Positions 1 to 5,129 of a DNA stretch of 7,057 bases are shown piece after piece (position 1 is the stretch's first letter; each line of letters begins with the position of its first letter). A program made the position numbers and the translations under genes. Under the pieces are notes generated by a model. It was not told where the DNA came from and did not search any database. It saw only the letters and a program-made list of their open reading frames with translations. The stretch is from Candidatus Desantisiibacteriota bacterium (lineage in GTDB: Bacteria; UBA9089; CG2-30-40-21), in NCBI GenBank assembly GCA_016208205.1, contig JACQYP010000169.1, positions 1 through 7,057 on the forward strand, given 5' to 3'.

Positions 1-525
1 ATGAATATGAAATTGGTTGCTGTTCGATACACACTTGACGGTACAAAGATAATCTTTTATTTTACGGCTGAGGGAAGGATTGATTTCAGGGAATTGGTTA
101 AGGAGCTGGCACATCATTTTAAGGCAAGGATTGAATTGCATCAGATTGGTGTCAGGGATGAGGCAAAGGTATTTGGTGGATTCAGCTGGTGTGGAAGAGA
201 GTTGTGTTGTGGAACATTCTTAAAGGAATTTAATTCTGTGACGATAAAGATGGCAAAAGAACAGAATCTTATTCTTACCCCAAGCAAGATATCAGGTGCT
301 TGCGGCCGTTTGATGTGTTGCCTTGGATATGAACATAAAAATTATGCAGCTGTTAAGCGATGCGTTCCAAGGGAGGGTTCCAGGATAAAGATTGGAGAAC
401 AGCAGGGAACAATTATGGAAGTAAATGTTGTTAAGGAACAGGTAAAAATAAAGTTTTCAGATGATCGGATTGTCTGGATGCCTATAAAGGAATTTACTAA
501 GGGAGCATGCAAATGTCAGAATTAA
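1..525 (+). CDS. ricT: PSP1-domain / RicT (YaaT)-like protein, 5'-truncated by window edge
   Basis: Matches the PSP1/RicT (B. subtilis YaaT) family. The visible 174 residues include the family core KIIFYFTAEGRIDFRELVKEL (about 17-36), IGVRDEAK (49-56), and two cysteine clusters, CGRELCC (64-70) and CGRLMCC (101-107), with further Cys at 121, 170 and 172. In Bacillus, RicT forms a complex with RicA and RicF that binds [4Fe-4S] clusters and helps RNase Y process mRNA; the clustered Cys here fit cluster binding. Family members are usually about 250-300 residues, with roughly 80 residues before this core. The ATG at base 1 is therefore probably an internal Met (MNMKLV...) and the true start lies left of the window. 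The 3' end overlaps the galT start by 13 nt, suggesting translational coupling. Family call is sure; its role in this organism is inferred. Confidence 0.9.
   Translation: MNMKLVAVRYTLDGTKIIFYFTAEGRIDFRELVKELAHHFKARIELHQIGVRDEAKVFGGFSWCGRELCCGTFLKEFNSVTIKMAKEQNLILTPSKISGACGRLMCCLGYEHKNYAAVKRCVPREGSRIKIGEQQGTIMEVNVVKEQVKIKFSDDRIVWMPIKEFTKGACKCQN
499..515 (+). promoter_or_regulatory. Ribosome binding site deciding the galT start
   Basis: AAGGGAG at 499-505 lies 7 nt before the ATG at 513 but only 1 nt before the other in-frame ATG at 507. Spacing therefore favours the second ATG, which gives the family-typical N-terminus MSELRKDPI. The site sits inside the 3' end of the upstream gene. Confidence 0.7.
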
Positions 526-1520
526 GAAAGGATCCAATAATTGGACGATGGGTAATCATCTCTGTGGAAAGGGCTAAAAGACCCTCTGATTTTGCTGTCA
601 GCGTAGAATGGAAAGAGGAAAAGCTATGTCCTTTTTGTCCGGGTCATGAATCAGAAAGGGATGATACAGAGTTATTTGTTATAAAGGATTTTAAGAAACA
701 GAATGGATGGATAACAAGGGTGGTTGAGGATAAATATCCCATCCTGAATTTTCATGGAGATATAGAAAGGCTTGGAGAGGGTATGTATGATAAGATGGAT
801 AACTTTGGGGCACATGAGATAATTATTGAAAATTCTTCTCATGACAAAACCCTGGCTACAATGAGTATTGAGGAGATTTACCATGTTTTTTGGACATATA
901 AGCAGAGATTTCTGGCATTAAAAGACGACAAAAGGTTCAGGCATGTGCTTATTGTTTGCAATCATGGCTATGGTGCCGGCGGACAGCTGAAACACCCGCA
1001 TTCTCAACTATTTGCTACCCCTATAGTGCCTAAGTCTATCATAGAAGAGATTGAAGGAACCATGGAATATTATAACTACAAGGAAAGGTGTATATTTTGT
1101 GATATTGTTCGTGAAGAAAGACGGCTGAAGGAACGATTGATTGTTGATAATTCATCAATGGTAGCTATTGCTCCCTTTGCCTCAAGGGTGCCTTTTGAGG
1201 CCTGGATATTGCCTGTAGAGCATGTCTCTTCCTTTGAAAATATCTCAGAAGAAGAGACCATGGAGCTGGCAAAGGTGGTAAAAGAGACCTTTATGCGTAT
1301 GGAGAAGATTTTGGGTGATTGCCCCTACAATCTTTTTCTTCACTCTTCACCCTTTAATAAATATCTTGTAAGCGAATATCATTGGCATATTGAGATAATG
1401 CCCAGACTTACCAAATTGGCCGGGTTTGAATGGGGAACAGGATTTTATATCAATCCTACACCACCTGAGATGGCTGCCGAGCAGTTGAGAACAGTTGAGG
1501 TGGATCTTTATGGAGTGTAG
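513..1520 (+). CDS. galT: Galactose-1-phosphate uridylyltransferase (GalT, HIT superfamily)
   Basis: 335 residues from the ATG at 513. GalT swaps UMP between UDP-glucose and galactose-1-phosphate through a uridylyl-His intermediate (Leloir pathway, cytosol). Seen: N-terminal ELRKDPIIGRWVII; zinc-type pair C39-x-x-C42 (CPFCPGHE); H110 in SSHDKTL, matching E. coli His115; and the catalytic HPHSQ at 161-165, with H161 a likely metal ligand and H163 the nucleophile. A second CxxC (C193, C196 in CIFCDI), plus H237 and HWH (290-292), looks like a second metal site. The C-terminus LAGFEWGTGFYINPTPPE is typical. Length fits the family (about 330-350). No galK or galE is visible, so a related nucleotidyltransferase role such as ADP-glucose phosphorylase cannot be excluded. 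The TAG stop lies inside the palindromic repeat at 1516-1580, so the last residues may not be ancestral. Confidence 0.93.
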   Translation: MSELRKDPIIGRWVIISVERAKRPSDFAVSVEWKEEKLCPFCPGHESERDDTELFVIKDFKKQNGWITRVVEDKYPILNFHGDIERLGEGMYDKMDNFGAHEIIIENSSHDKTLATMSIEEIYHVFWTYKQRFLALKDDKRFRHVLIVCNHGYGAGGQLKHPHSQLFATPIVPKSIIEEIEGTMEYYNYKERCIFCDIVREERRLKERLIVDNSSMVAIAPFASRVPFEAWILPVEHVSSFENISEEETMELAKVVKETFMRMEKILGDCPYNLFLHSSPFNKYLVSEYHWHIEIMPRLTKLAGFEWGTGFYINPTPPEMAAEQLRTVEVDLYGV

Positions 1521-1580
1521 CACAGACATTCCTGTCTGTGCTTCTAACCAACAGACACAGACAAGAATGTCTGTGCTACA
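1516..1580. repeat. 65-bp near-perfect palindrome at the galT / histidine kinase junction
   Basis: Arms 1516-1540 and 1556-1580 are reverse complements over 25 bp with one mismatch (1532/1564); the outer 16 bp (TGTAGCACAGACATTC and its complement) are perfect. The loop is 15 nt. Each arm is also a hairpin by itself: AGCACAGACA-TTCC-TGTCTGTGCT at 1519-1542 and CACAGACA-AGAA-TGTCTGTG at 1556-1575. The nested symmetry suggests two inverted copies of one small palindromic unit. The element contains the galT stop codon (1518-1520) and the GTG at 1538 that opens the kinase reading frame. In RNA it would be a strong stem between the two genes, which may stop ribosomes or polymerase, or protect the 3' end of galT mRNA. 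No U-tract follows, so it is not a classical terminator. Confidence 0.85.
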
Positions 1581-1594
1581 TCAGGGGGAAAGGA

Positions 1595-2293
1595 TTGGAA
1601 GGAAATAAGATTGGTGAATATAAGCTTGAAACACTGGCAAAGGGAATTATTCATGAAATCCGTAACCCATTAAATGCAGTTTATGCCCATGTTCAGCTTT
1701 TGGAAGAGGAAATAGAGGGAAAAGAAGGGGAGAATTTACATGATTATTTATTGCAAATAAAGGTGGGACTTTCGCAAATCGATGGAATATTGCGGGAATT
1801 CAGCCGATTTGTTCAACAAAACAAACCAACGCTACGGGAGGAAAACTTAAATTCGTTATTGGATGATGTATTAAGGTTTGTTGATGCAGAATGCCGTAGC
1901 TATAAGATTAAAATTATTAAATGTTTCCAAATTGATTTACCAAAAATATTAATAGATGCTAATCAGATAAAACAGGTTATCCTGAACCTTATCCTGAACG
2001 CAAATCAGGCAATGTTAAAAGGAGGAATATTAACAGTAACCACATCGTTAACAGAGAAAGGGGATTTTATTTGTATTGAGGTACAAGATACAGGTATAGG
2101 CATTTCAGAAGAGCAAAAAACAAGGATATTTGATTTATTCTATTCCACAAAACCAGCTGGTACAGGACTTGGTTTACCTATTGTTCAAAAGATAGTTCAT
2201 GACCATGATGGAAGGATAGAGATTAATTCCGGGACCAAGGGAACAGGGGTAATGATTATTTTGCCTGTAAATCTAAACAGTTTGGTCTTGTAA
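1595..2293 (+). CDS. Short sensor-less histidine kinase (NtrB-like HisKA + HATPase)
   Basis: Two-component kinase core without a sensor domain. Numbered from the TTG at 1595 (232 aa): H-box GIIHEIRNPLN with phospho-acceptor H20; N-box QVILNLILNANQAM with N135; G1 box DTGIGI from D165; F-box IFDLFYSTK; G2 box GTGLGL near 189-194. No membrane segment, PAS or HAMP is visible, so it is probably cytosolic. The open frame extends upstream to a GTG at 1538, but those 19 codons lie largely in the palindromic repeat and read MLLTNRHRQECLCYIRG, unlike a kinase. The TTG at 1595 sits 6 nt after GGGGG (1584-1588), so I prefer it. The sensor region may have been lost when the repeat arrived, or the protein may sense through a partner. 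No response regulator is in the window, so signal and target are unknown. The gene lies 3' of galT on the same strand. Confidence 0.85.
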   Translation: MEGNKIGEYKLETLAKGIIHEIRNPLNAVYAHVQLLEEEIEGKEGENLHDYLLQIKVGLSQIDGILREFSRFVQQNKPTLREENLNSLLDDVLRFVDAECRSYKIKIIKCFQIDLPKILIDANQIKQVILNLILNANQAMLKGGILTVTTSLTEKGDFICIEVQDTGIGISEEQKTRIFDLFYSTKPAGTGLGLPIVQKIVHDHDGRIEINSGTKGTGVMIILPVNLNSLVL

Positions 2294-2317
2294 TGTCACC
2301 ACTTCAGGTACCGAAAT

Positions 2318-2340
2318 TGTAGCACACTTACTTGTGTTCT
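2318..2340. repeat. Degenerate relative of the 1516-1580 repeat between convergent genes
   Basis: TGTAGCACA at 2318-2326 is identical to the outer end of the palindrome at 1516, and the following bases form a weak hairpin (ACAC-TTACTT-GTGT with outer AG/CT, 2321-2340). It lies in the 34-nt gap between the kinase stop (2291-2293) and the lipoprotein stop (2328-2330), and it contains that stop codon. It could act as a weak bidirectional terminator, but there is no clear U-tract. Relationship to the larger repeat is inferred from the shared 9 bp and the similar layout. Confidence 0.4.
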
Positions 2341-3413
2341 TCTATAAATTCCCCTTCTGACTCCGATGGTTCTATTTTCCCAAAGCCTCCACAAGGCATC
2401 CATGTTAACCCTGCATCAAGACTTTTATAAACTCCTTCTTCTGTGCCTGCATACAATATATCCGGATTAGTAGGATCCATGACAAGATAGTGGACACAGG
2501 TATTCAATAACCCTTGATTTCTCTTTTCCCAATATTCTCCAAAATTAGGGGAACACGAAATGCCGCTTAACCATGCTCCGAGATACACAATATTGGTTTC
2601 TAATGGGTTTATAACGATTGTCCAGACCATTGGGGAAGCAGGCGGTTTGGTTAATTTTTTCCATTTTTCGCCCTTGTTTGTGCTTCCAAATAGCCCATCC
2701 TGTGTGCCGGCATAAATAATTTCAGGTCGTATTGGATTAATAGCAATACTTCTAACCAACAACGATTCCAGACCGTTATTCATTCTTTCCCATTTTTCAC
2801 CATCATTGCTCCTGAATATCCCTTGTTGCCAGCCGGCAATATAAACTTGAGAATCTTTGGTTATGGCTATAGCTGTTATTTGAATGTTTATTGGCAGGTT
2901 TTTTCTTATTCTTAACCACAACTCTCCCCCATCACAACTTTTGAATAACCCTCCATCGCCAATACACCCGGCATATATAATTTCCGGATTATTTGGATCT
3001 ATTGCCAATACCTTGACCAAAGGATTAGTAAGCCCATGATTAATCTCTTTCCAGACCGTATCCCTGCCTATGCTCTTAAATACACCGCCATCGCCCCCGG
3101 CATAAACAATATCAGGGTTTTGAGGGTGAATGACTATAGTGGCAATATTCAGATTGGTCAATCCCTCTGTTGCCTCACACCAGAACTTTCCTCCATTAAC
3201 AGAAACATATATTCCTGATGGGGTAGCTGCATAGACTATTTTTGAGTTGGCAGGGTTTATGGCAATAGAATAAATCCAATCCTGAGATGATATAATCGCC
3301 TCTTCCTTCTGTTTCGCAGGAGGCTCTTTTTCTTCGGGCAGAGGTTTTTTGGCACAACCTGCGATTAATAATATGCCAATGAATGTACTAAGAAAATATA
3401 ATCTTTTCCTCAT
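2328..3413 (-). CDS. Lipoprotein with seven-bladed beta-propeller (BNR / Ycf48-like repeats)
   Basis: 361 residues. The N-terminus MRKRLYFLST plus a hydrophobic stretch and lipobox LIAGC gives lipidation at C20, so the protein is exported and membrane anchored. A Pro/Glu/Lys-rich linker (about 21-42) follows. Seven repeats then start near residues 50, 92, 136, 181, 223, 265 and 310, each built like IAINPxxPxIIYAGTxxGLFxSxxxGxxW; seven repeats match a closed seven-bladed propeller. Such BNR/sortilin-like or Ycf48-like propellers usually bind partners; no catalytic residues can be assigned, and the substrate is unknown. The ATG at 3413 has AAGGAG 6 nt upstream, overlapping the stop of the DUF190 gene, and only 3 nt separate the two genes, so it is probably the last gene of the crcB operon. 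The C-terminal tail (about 345-361) is acidic and lies outside the propeller; its stop codon falls in a repeat-like sequence. Confidence 0.85.
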   Translation of the reverse strand: MRKRLYFLSTFIGILLIAGCAKKPLPEEKEPPAKQKEEAIISSQDWIYSIAINPANSKIVYAATPSGIYVSVNGGKFWCEATEGLTNLNIATIVIHPQNPDIVYAGGDGGVFKSIGRDTVWKEINHGLTNPLVKVLAIDPNNPEIIYAGCIGDGGLFKSCDGGELWLRIRKNLPINIQITAIAITKDSQVYIAGWQQGIFRSNDGEKWERMNNGLESLLVRSIAINPIRPEIIYAGTQDGLFGSTNKGEKWKKLTKPPASPMVWTIVINPLETNIVYLGAWLSGISCSPNFGEYWEKRNQGLLNTCVHYLVMDPTNPDILYAGTEEGVYKSLDAGLTWMPCGGFGKIEPSESEGEFIEEHK

Positions 3414-3416
3414 TGA

Positions 3417-3788
3417 TTACTCCTTAGGATGACACTTTTGCAAGCAAGCATGAGTGTATTTCACAATTTGTACCTTTTCTATGGTAATTAATCCGCCACA
3501 ACCAACCTGCTCAAACAGATCGTGCAATTTTGGTATGAATGCAGCTATCTTTGTTTCCTCATCTATAATCTCAATAATAATTGGGAGATCGCATGAAAGA
3601 TCGAGGATTTTGGTTGTGCGGATATGACTTGTATGTCCAAAACCAAGAATACCCCGATAAACAGTAGCACCGGCAAGCCCCATATCTTTGGCTTGACGGA
3701 CAATGACTTCATGCAAAGCAGTGTGAAGGAATTTGTCTGCTTCTCCCAGAAATATTTTCAAGATTGATGCTTCACCCTTTAATTCCAT
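3417..3788 (-). CDS. DUF190 (PII-like) protein of the CrcB pair
   Basis: 123 residues matching DUF190: KIFLGEADK (11-19), HEVIVRQAKDMGLAGATVYRGILGFG (26-51) and LPIIIEIIDEETKI (68-81). Members have a ferredoxin-like PII-type fold and are very often encoded beside crcB; they are thought to be small regulatory or ligand-sensing partners, but no firm biochemical role is known to me. The gene overlaps crcB by 10 nt upstream and ends 3 nt before the lipoprotein. The ATG at 3788 follows GGGGG (3799-3795) with 6 nt spacing. The C-terminus carries a short Cys/His-rich tail, H113-x-C115-xxx-C119-H120, beyond the usual end of the domain, which could bind a metal. The protein appears cytosolic: no signal peptide or membrane segment is seen. 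Confidence 0.9.
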   Translation of the reverse strand: MELKGEASILKIFLGEADKFLHTALHEVIVRQAKDMGLAGATVYRGILGFGHTSHIRTTKILDLSCDLPIIIEIIDEETKIAAFIPKLHDLFEQVGCGGLITIEKVQIVKYTHACLQKCHPKE

Positions 3789-4189
3789 ATTCCACCCCCA
3801 CTTTTAATTAACAGTCTGACAGCAGTTGACCCTCCGTAAAACGCAATAAATGAACCAATAACAGTTGTAACTATGTAAAAAACAGCGTGCATATATTCCT
3901 GCGGTTTTAAGAATTGTGCCGTCTCATAGATCATGGAGGACATCGTTGTAATTCCACCACAGAAACCGCTTACCAATAGAAGCCTTACCCCGGGAGAGAG
4001 AATTTCTGTTGCTGCTGACAATTGTGTAATGGCTCCGATACATAGGCACCCGATGATGTTTGCGGCTATAGTGCCCAGAGGAATAGAAATCGTGTATCTC
4101 TCGGATAACAAGCTGATTCCATACCGAGCCATACAACCTACGGAACCACCGAAGCCAACAAGAATTGCGTTCATTAGAAATTTGGACAT
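3779..4189 (-). CDS. crcB: Fluoride channel CrcB / FluC with atypical pore motif
   Basis: 136 residues with four hydrophobic segments (roughly 5-25, 36-58, 68-90, 102-125), matching the dual-topology dimeric fluoride exporter FluC. Family marks: GGSVGCMARY (14-23, with conserved R22), PLGTIAANIIGCLCIG (37-52, with pore N44) and GFCGGITT (75-82). The family normally continues TTFSTF, whose two Phe line the fluoride path; here it reads TTMSSM, with M83 and M86, followed by the expected E89. The channel may still work with Met, but this is a clear departure. The ATG at 4189 has AAGGAAA about 8 nt upstream. It is the first gene of a three-gene operon. No fluoride riboswitch could be recognised in the 4190-4340 leader, which instead holds a GC-rich hairpin (4240-4260). 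Confidence 0.92.
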   Translation of the reverse strand: MSKFLMNAILVGFGGSVGCMARYGISLLSERYTISIPLGTIAANIIGCLCIGAITQLSAATEILSPGVRLLLVSGFCGGITTMSSMIYETAQFLKPQEYMHAVFYIVTTVIGSFIAFYGGSTAVRLLIKSGGGIWN

Positions 4190-4239
4190 TGCTTGTTTCC
4201 TTTTTGTAATTATTCAGGCACAGAGGGGGGAAGTTGTAG

Positions 4240-4260
4240 GGGTAGGGCTTGCCCCTACCC
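4240..4260. repeat. GC-rich hairpin in the crcB leader, repeat-like
   Basis: GGGTAGGG (4240-4247), loop CTTGC, CCCTACCC (4253-4260): a perfect 8-bp stem. It resembles the short GTAGGGG...CCCCTAC intergenic elements found dispersed in many bacterial genomes. On the minus strand it would lie in the crcB 5' leader about 50 nt before the start codon, where it could affect expression. There is no U-tract for termination. Whether it is dispersed in this genome cannot be judged from one copy. Confidence 0.55.
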
Positions 4261-4311
4261 TCCTCAGAAGAATGTTTGAGCATAAATATTACAAACTGTG
4301 CCCGATTTCTC

Positions 4312-4340
4312 TTGACATATCGAAAAAAATTTGATATTCT
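4312..4340 (+). promoter_or_regulatory. Sigma70-type promoter of tRNA-Arg
   Basis: TTGACA at 4312-4317, a 17-nt spacer, then TATTCT at 4335-4340. Predicted transcription start is about 4347, only a few bases before the mature tRNA 5' end at 4351. The perfect -35, ideal spacing and position directly ahead of a tRNA make this a strong call. The spacer is A-rich and lies within a loose inverted repeat (ATATC...GATAT). Confidence 0.8.
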
Positions 4341-4350
4341 ATAGTACAAT

Positions 4351-4427
4351 GTGCCCGTAGCTCAACTGGATAGAGTAACTGACTACGAATCAGTAGGTTG
4401 GAGGTTCGAATCCTCTCGGGCACACCA
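4351..4427 (+). tRNA. tRNA-Arg(ACG)
   Basis: Full cloverleaf of 77 nt with encoded CCA. Acceptor GTGCCCG pairs with CGGGCAC (4417-4423); discriminator A4424, CCA 4425-4427. D stem GCTC/GAGT. Anticodon stem ACTGA/TCAGT encloses loop CTACGAA with anticodon ACG at 4385-4387. T arm GGAGG-TTCGAAT-CCTCT. ACG is the one bacterial anticodon normally converted to ICG by TadA, letting a single tRNA read CGU, CGC and CGA; tadA is encoded nearby on the opposite strand. It has its own promoter at 4312-4340 and faces tRNA-Ser. Confidence 0.97.
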
Positions 4428-4460
4428 AATTGTTTGTCCCTCTGACAGTTTGTCATGTAG

Positions 4461-4530
4461 CCACCCCTCTTTATGGAAGTTCCACCCTTCTCAAGAAGAA
4501 CAACCACCCTGCCCCCCTTTTCTAAGGGGG
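4461..4530. repeat. Three degenerate tandem repeat units with a terminal C/G hairpin between the tRNAs
   Basis: CCACCC recurs at 4461, 4482 and 4504 (spacings 21 and 22), each followed by a short CT-rich then AAG-ending segment. The last unit ends in a perfect hairpin, CCCCCTT-TTCT-AAGGGGG (4513-4530). Read on the minus strand, the units run CTT...AAGxGGGTGG. The pattern resembles dispersed REP-like intergenic repeats. It lies between two convergent tRNA genes, where the hairpin could block read-through in either direction, although no U-tract is present. No gene is seen in 4428-4545. Confidence 0.55.
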
Positions 4531-4545
4531 AATAACAAATAACAC

Positions 4546-4639
4546 TGGCGGAGAGGGTGGGATTCGAACCCACGTGAAGGGGATTAGCCCTCAAATCGAT
4601 TTCGAGTCGACCCCGTTACGACCACTTCGGTACCTCTCC
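4546..4639 (-). tRNA. tRNA-Ser(CGA)
   Basis: 94-nt class II tRNA with encoded CCA (4548-4546). Acceptor GGAGAGG (4639-4633) pairs with CCTCTCC; the discriminator is G, as usual for Ser. D stem CCG/CGG. Anticodon stem GTCGA/TCGAT has loop CTCGAAA with anticodon CGA (plus-strand TCG at 4602-4604), reading UCG. A long variable arm (TGA.GGG-CTAAT-CCC.TCA) and T arm GTGGG-TTCGAAT-CCCAC confirm tRNA-Ser. It begins 28 nt after the tadA stop on the same strand, with no convincing promoter of its own, so it is probably cut from the guaA-tadA transcript. Confidence 0.96.
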
Positions 4640-4667
4640 GGATGCGTATAAATATGCCGCTGATTTA

Positions 4668-5120
4668 TTATTTCCCCCGGCGTTCCTTGAAAAATGCCTG
4701 CAAAAGCTCTCTTGCCTCTTGTTCCAGCACCCCACGGATCACCTCAATCTGATGATTTAATCCTGGATTTTCTACAAGATTAACCACTGAACCACATGCC
4801 CCGGCCTTGGGATCATCTGCCCCATAAACTAATTGTTTTACCCTTGCCCAGACCATTGCCACGGCACACATGCCGCAAGGCTCAATGGTTACGAATATGG
4901 TTGTTTCAAGTAATCGCTGATTACCCATAATCCCTGCTGCCCGTTGTATGGCAAGCATCTCAGCATGGGCTGTTGGGTCCCTGCGAGTCTCCACCTCATT
5001 GTGTGCCCTGGCAATAATTTCTGATCCAAGGGTAATTATTGCCCCAACAGGTACCTCACCACACTGATATGCCACCTTTGCTTCAAAGATTGCTTCTCTC
5101 ATAAAGTACGCAAGATCCAT
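4668..5120 (-). CDS. tadA: tRNA-specific adenosine deaminase TadA
   Basis: 150 residues, the usual size of bacterial TadA, which deaminates A34 to inosine in tRNA-Arg(ACG) using a zinc-activated water. Seen: EVPVGAII (22-29), N41 in the substrate-binding position, the HAE motif with H52 (zinc) and E54 (proton shuttle), and PCGMC with zinc ligands C82 and C85. KAGACGSVVNL (105-115) is also typical. The product is cytosolic. The ATG at 5120 lies 9 nt after the guaA stop; AGGG, overlapping that stop, is 7 nt upstream, implying coupling with guaA. tRNA-Ser(CGA) follows 28 nt downstream, and the expected substrate gene, tRNA-Arg(ACG), is about 240 bp away on the other strand. A guanine or other nucleoside deaminase is a less likely alternative. 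Confidence 0.93.
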   Translation of the reverse strand: MDLAYFMREAIFEAKVAYQCGEVPVGAIITLGSEIIARAHNEVETRRDPTAHAEMLAIQRAAGIMGNQRLLETTIFVTIEPCGMCAVAMVWARVKQLVYGADDPKAGACGSVVNLVENPGLNHQIEVIRGVLEQEARELLQAFFKERRGK

Positions 5121-5129
5121 AATCTTACC

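Noticed and set aside
672..884. Small minus-strand open frames inside galT (672-884, 1076-1261, 1347-1529)
   Set aside because: They are antisense to a well-supported enzyme and lack ribosome sites or recognisable domains.
1516..1580. CRISPR-like or rho-independent terminator reading of the palindrome
   Set aside because: There are no regularly spaced repeats with unique spacers, and no U-tract follows the stem.
3924..4349. Two long open frames overlapping crcB (minus 3924-4349 and plus 3933-4334)
   Set aside because: Both are shadows of crcB and its leader, without family motifs or convincing start sites.
4351..4542. Plus-strand open frame beginning at the tRNA-Arg 5' end
   Set aside because: Its first half is tRNA-Arg read as protein (AQLDRVTDYESVGWRFESSRAH), another common artefact.
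4289..4594. Minus-strand open frame across both tRNA regions (about 101 aa)
   Set aside because: It reads through tRNA-Arg antisense and part of tRNA-Ser, giving the well-known spurious tRNA-derived peptides (GVPERIRTSNLLI..., RANPLHVGSNPTLSA). Not a gene.
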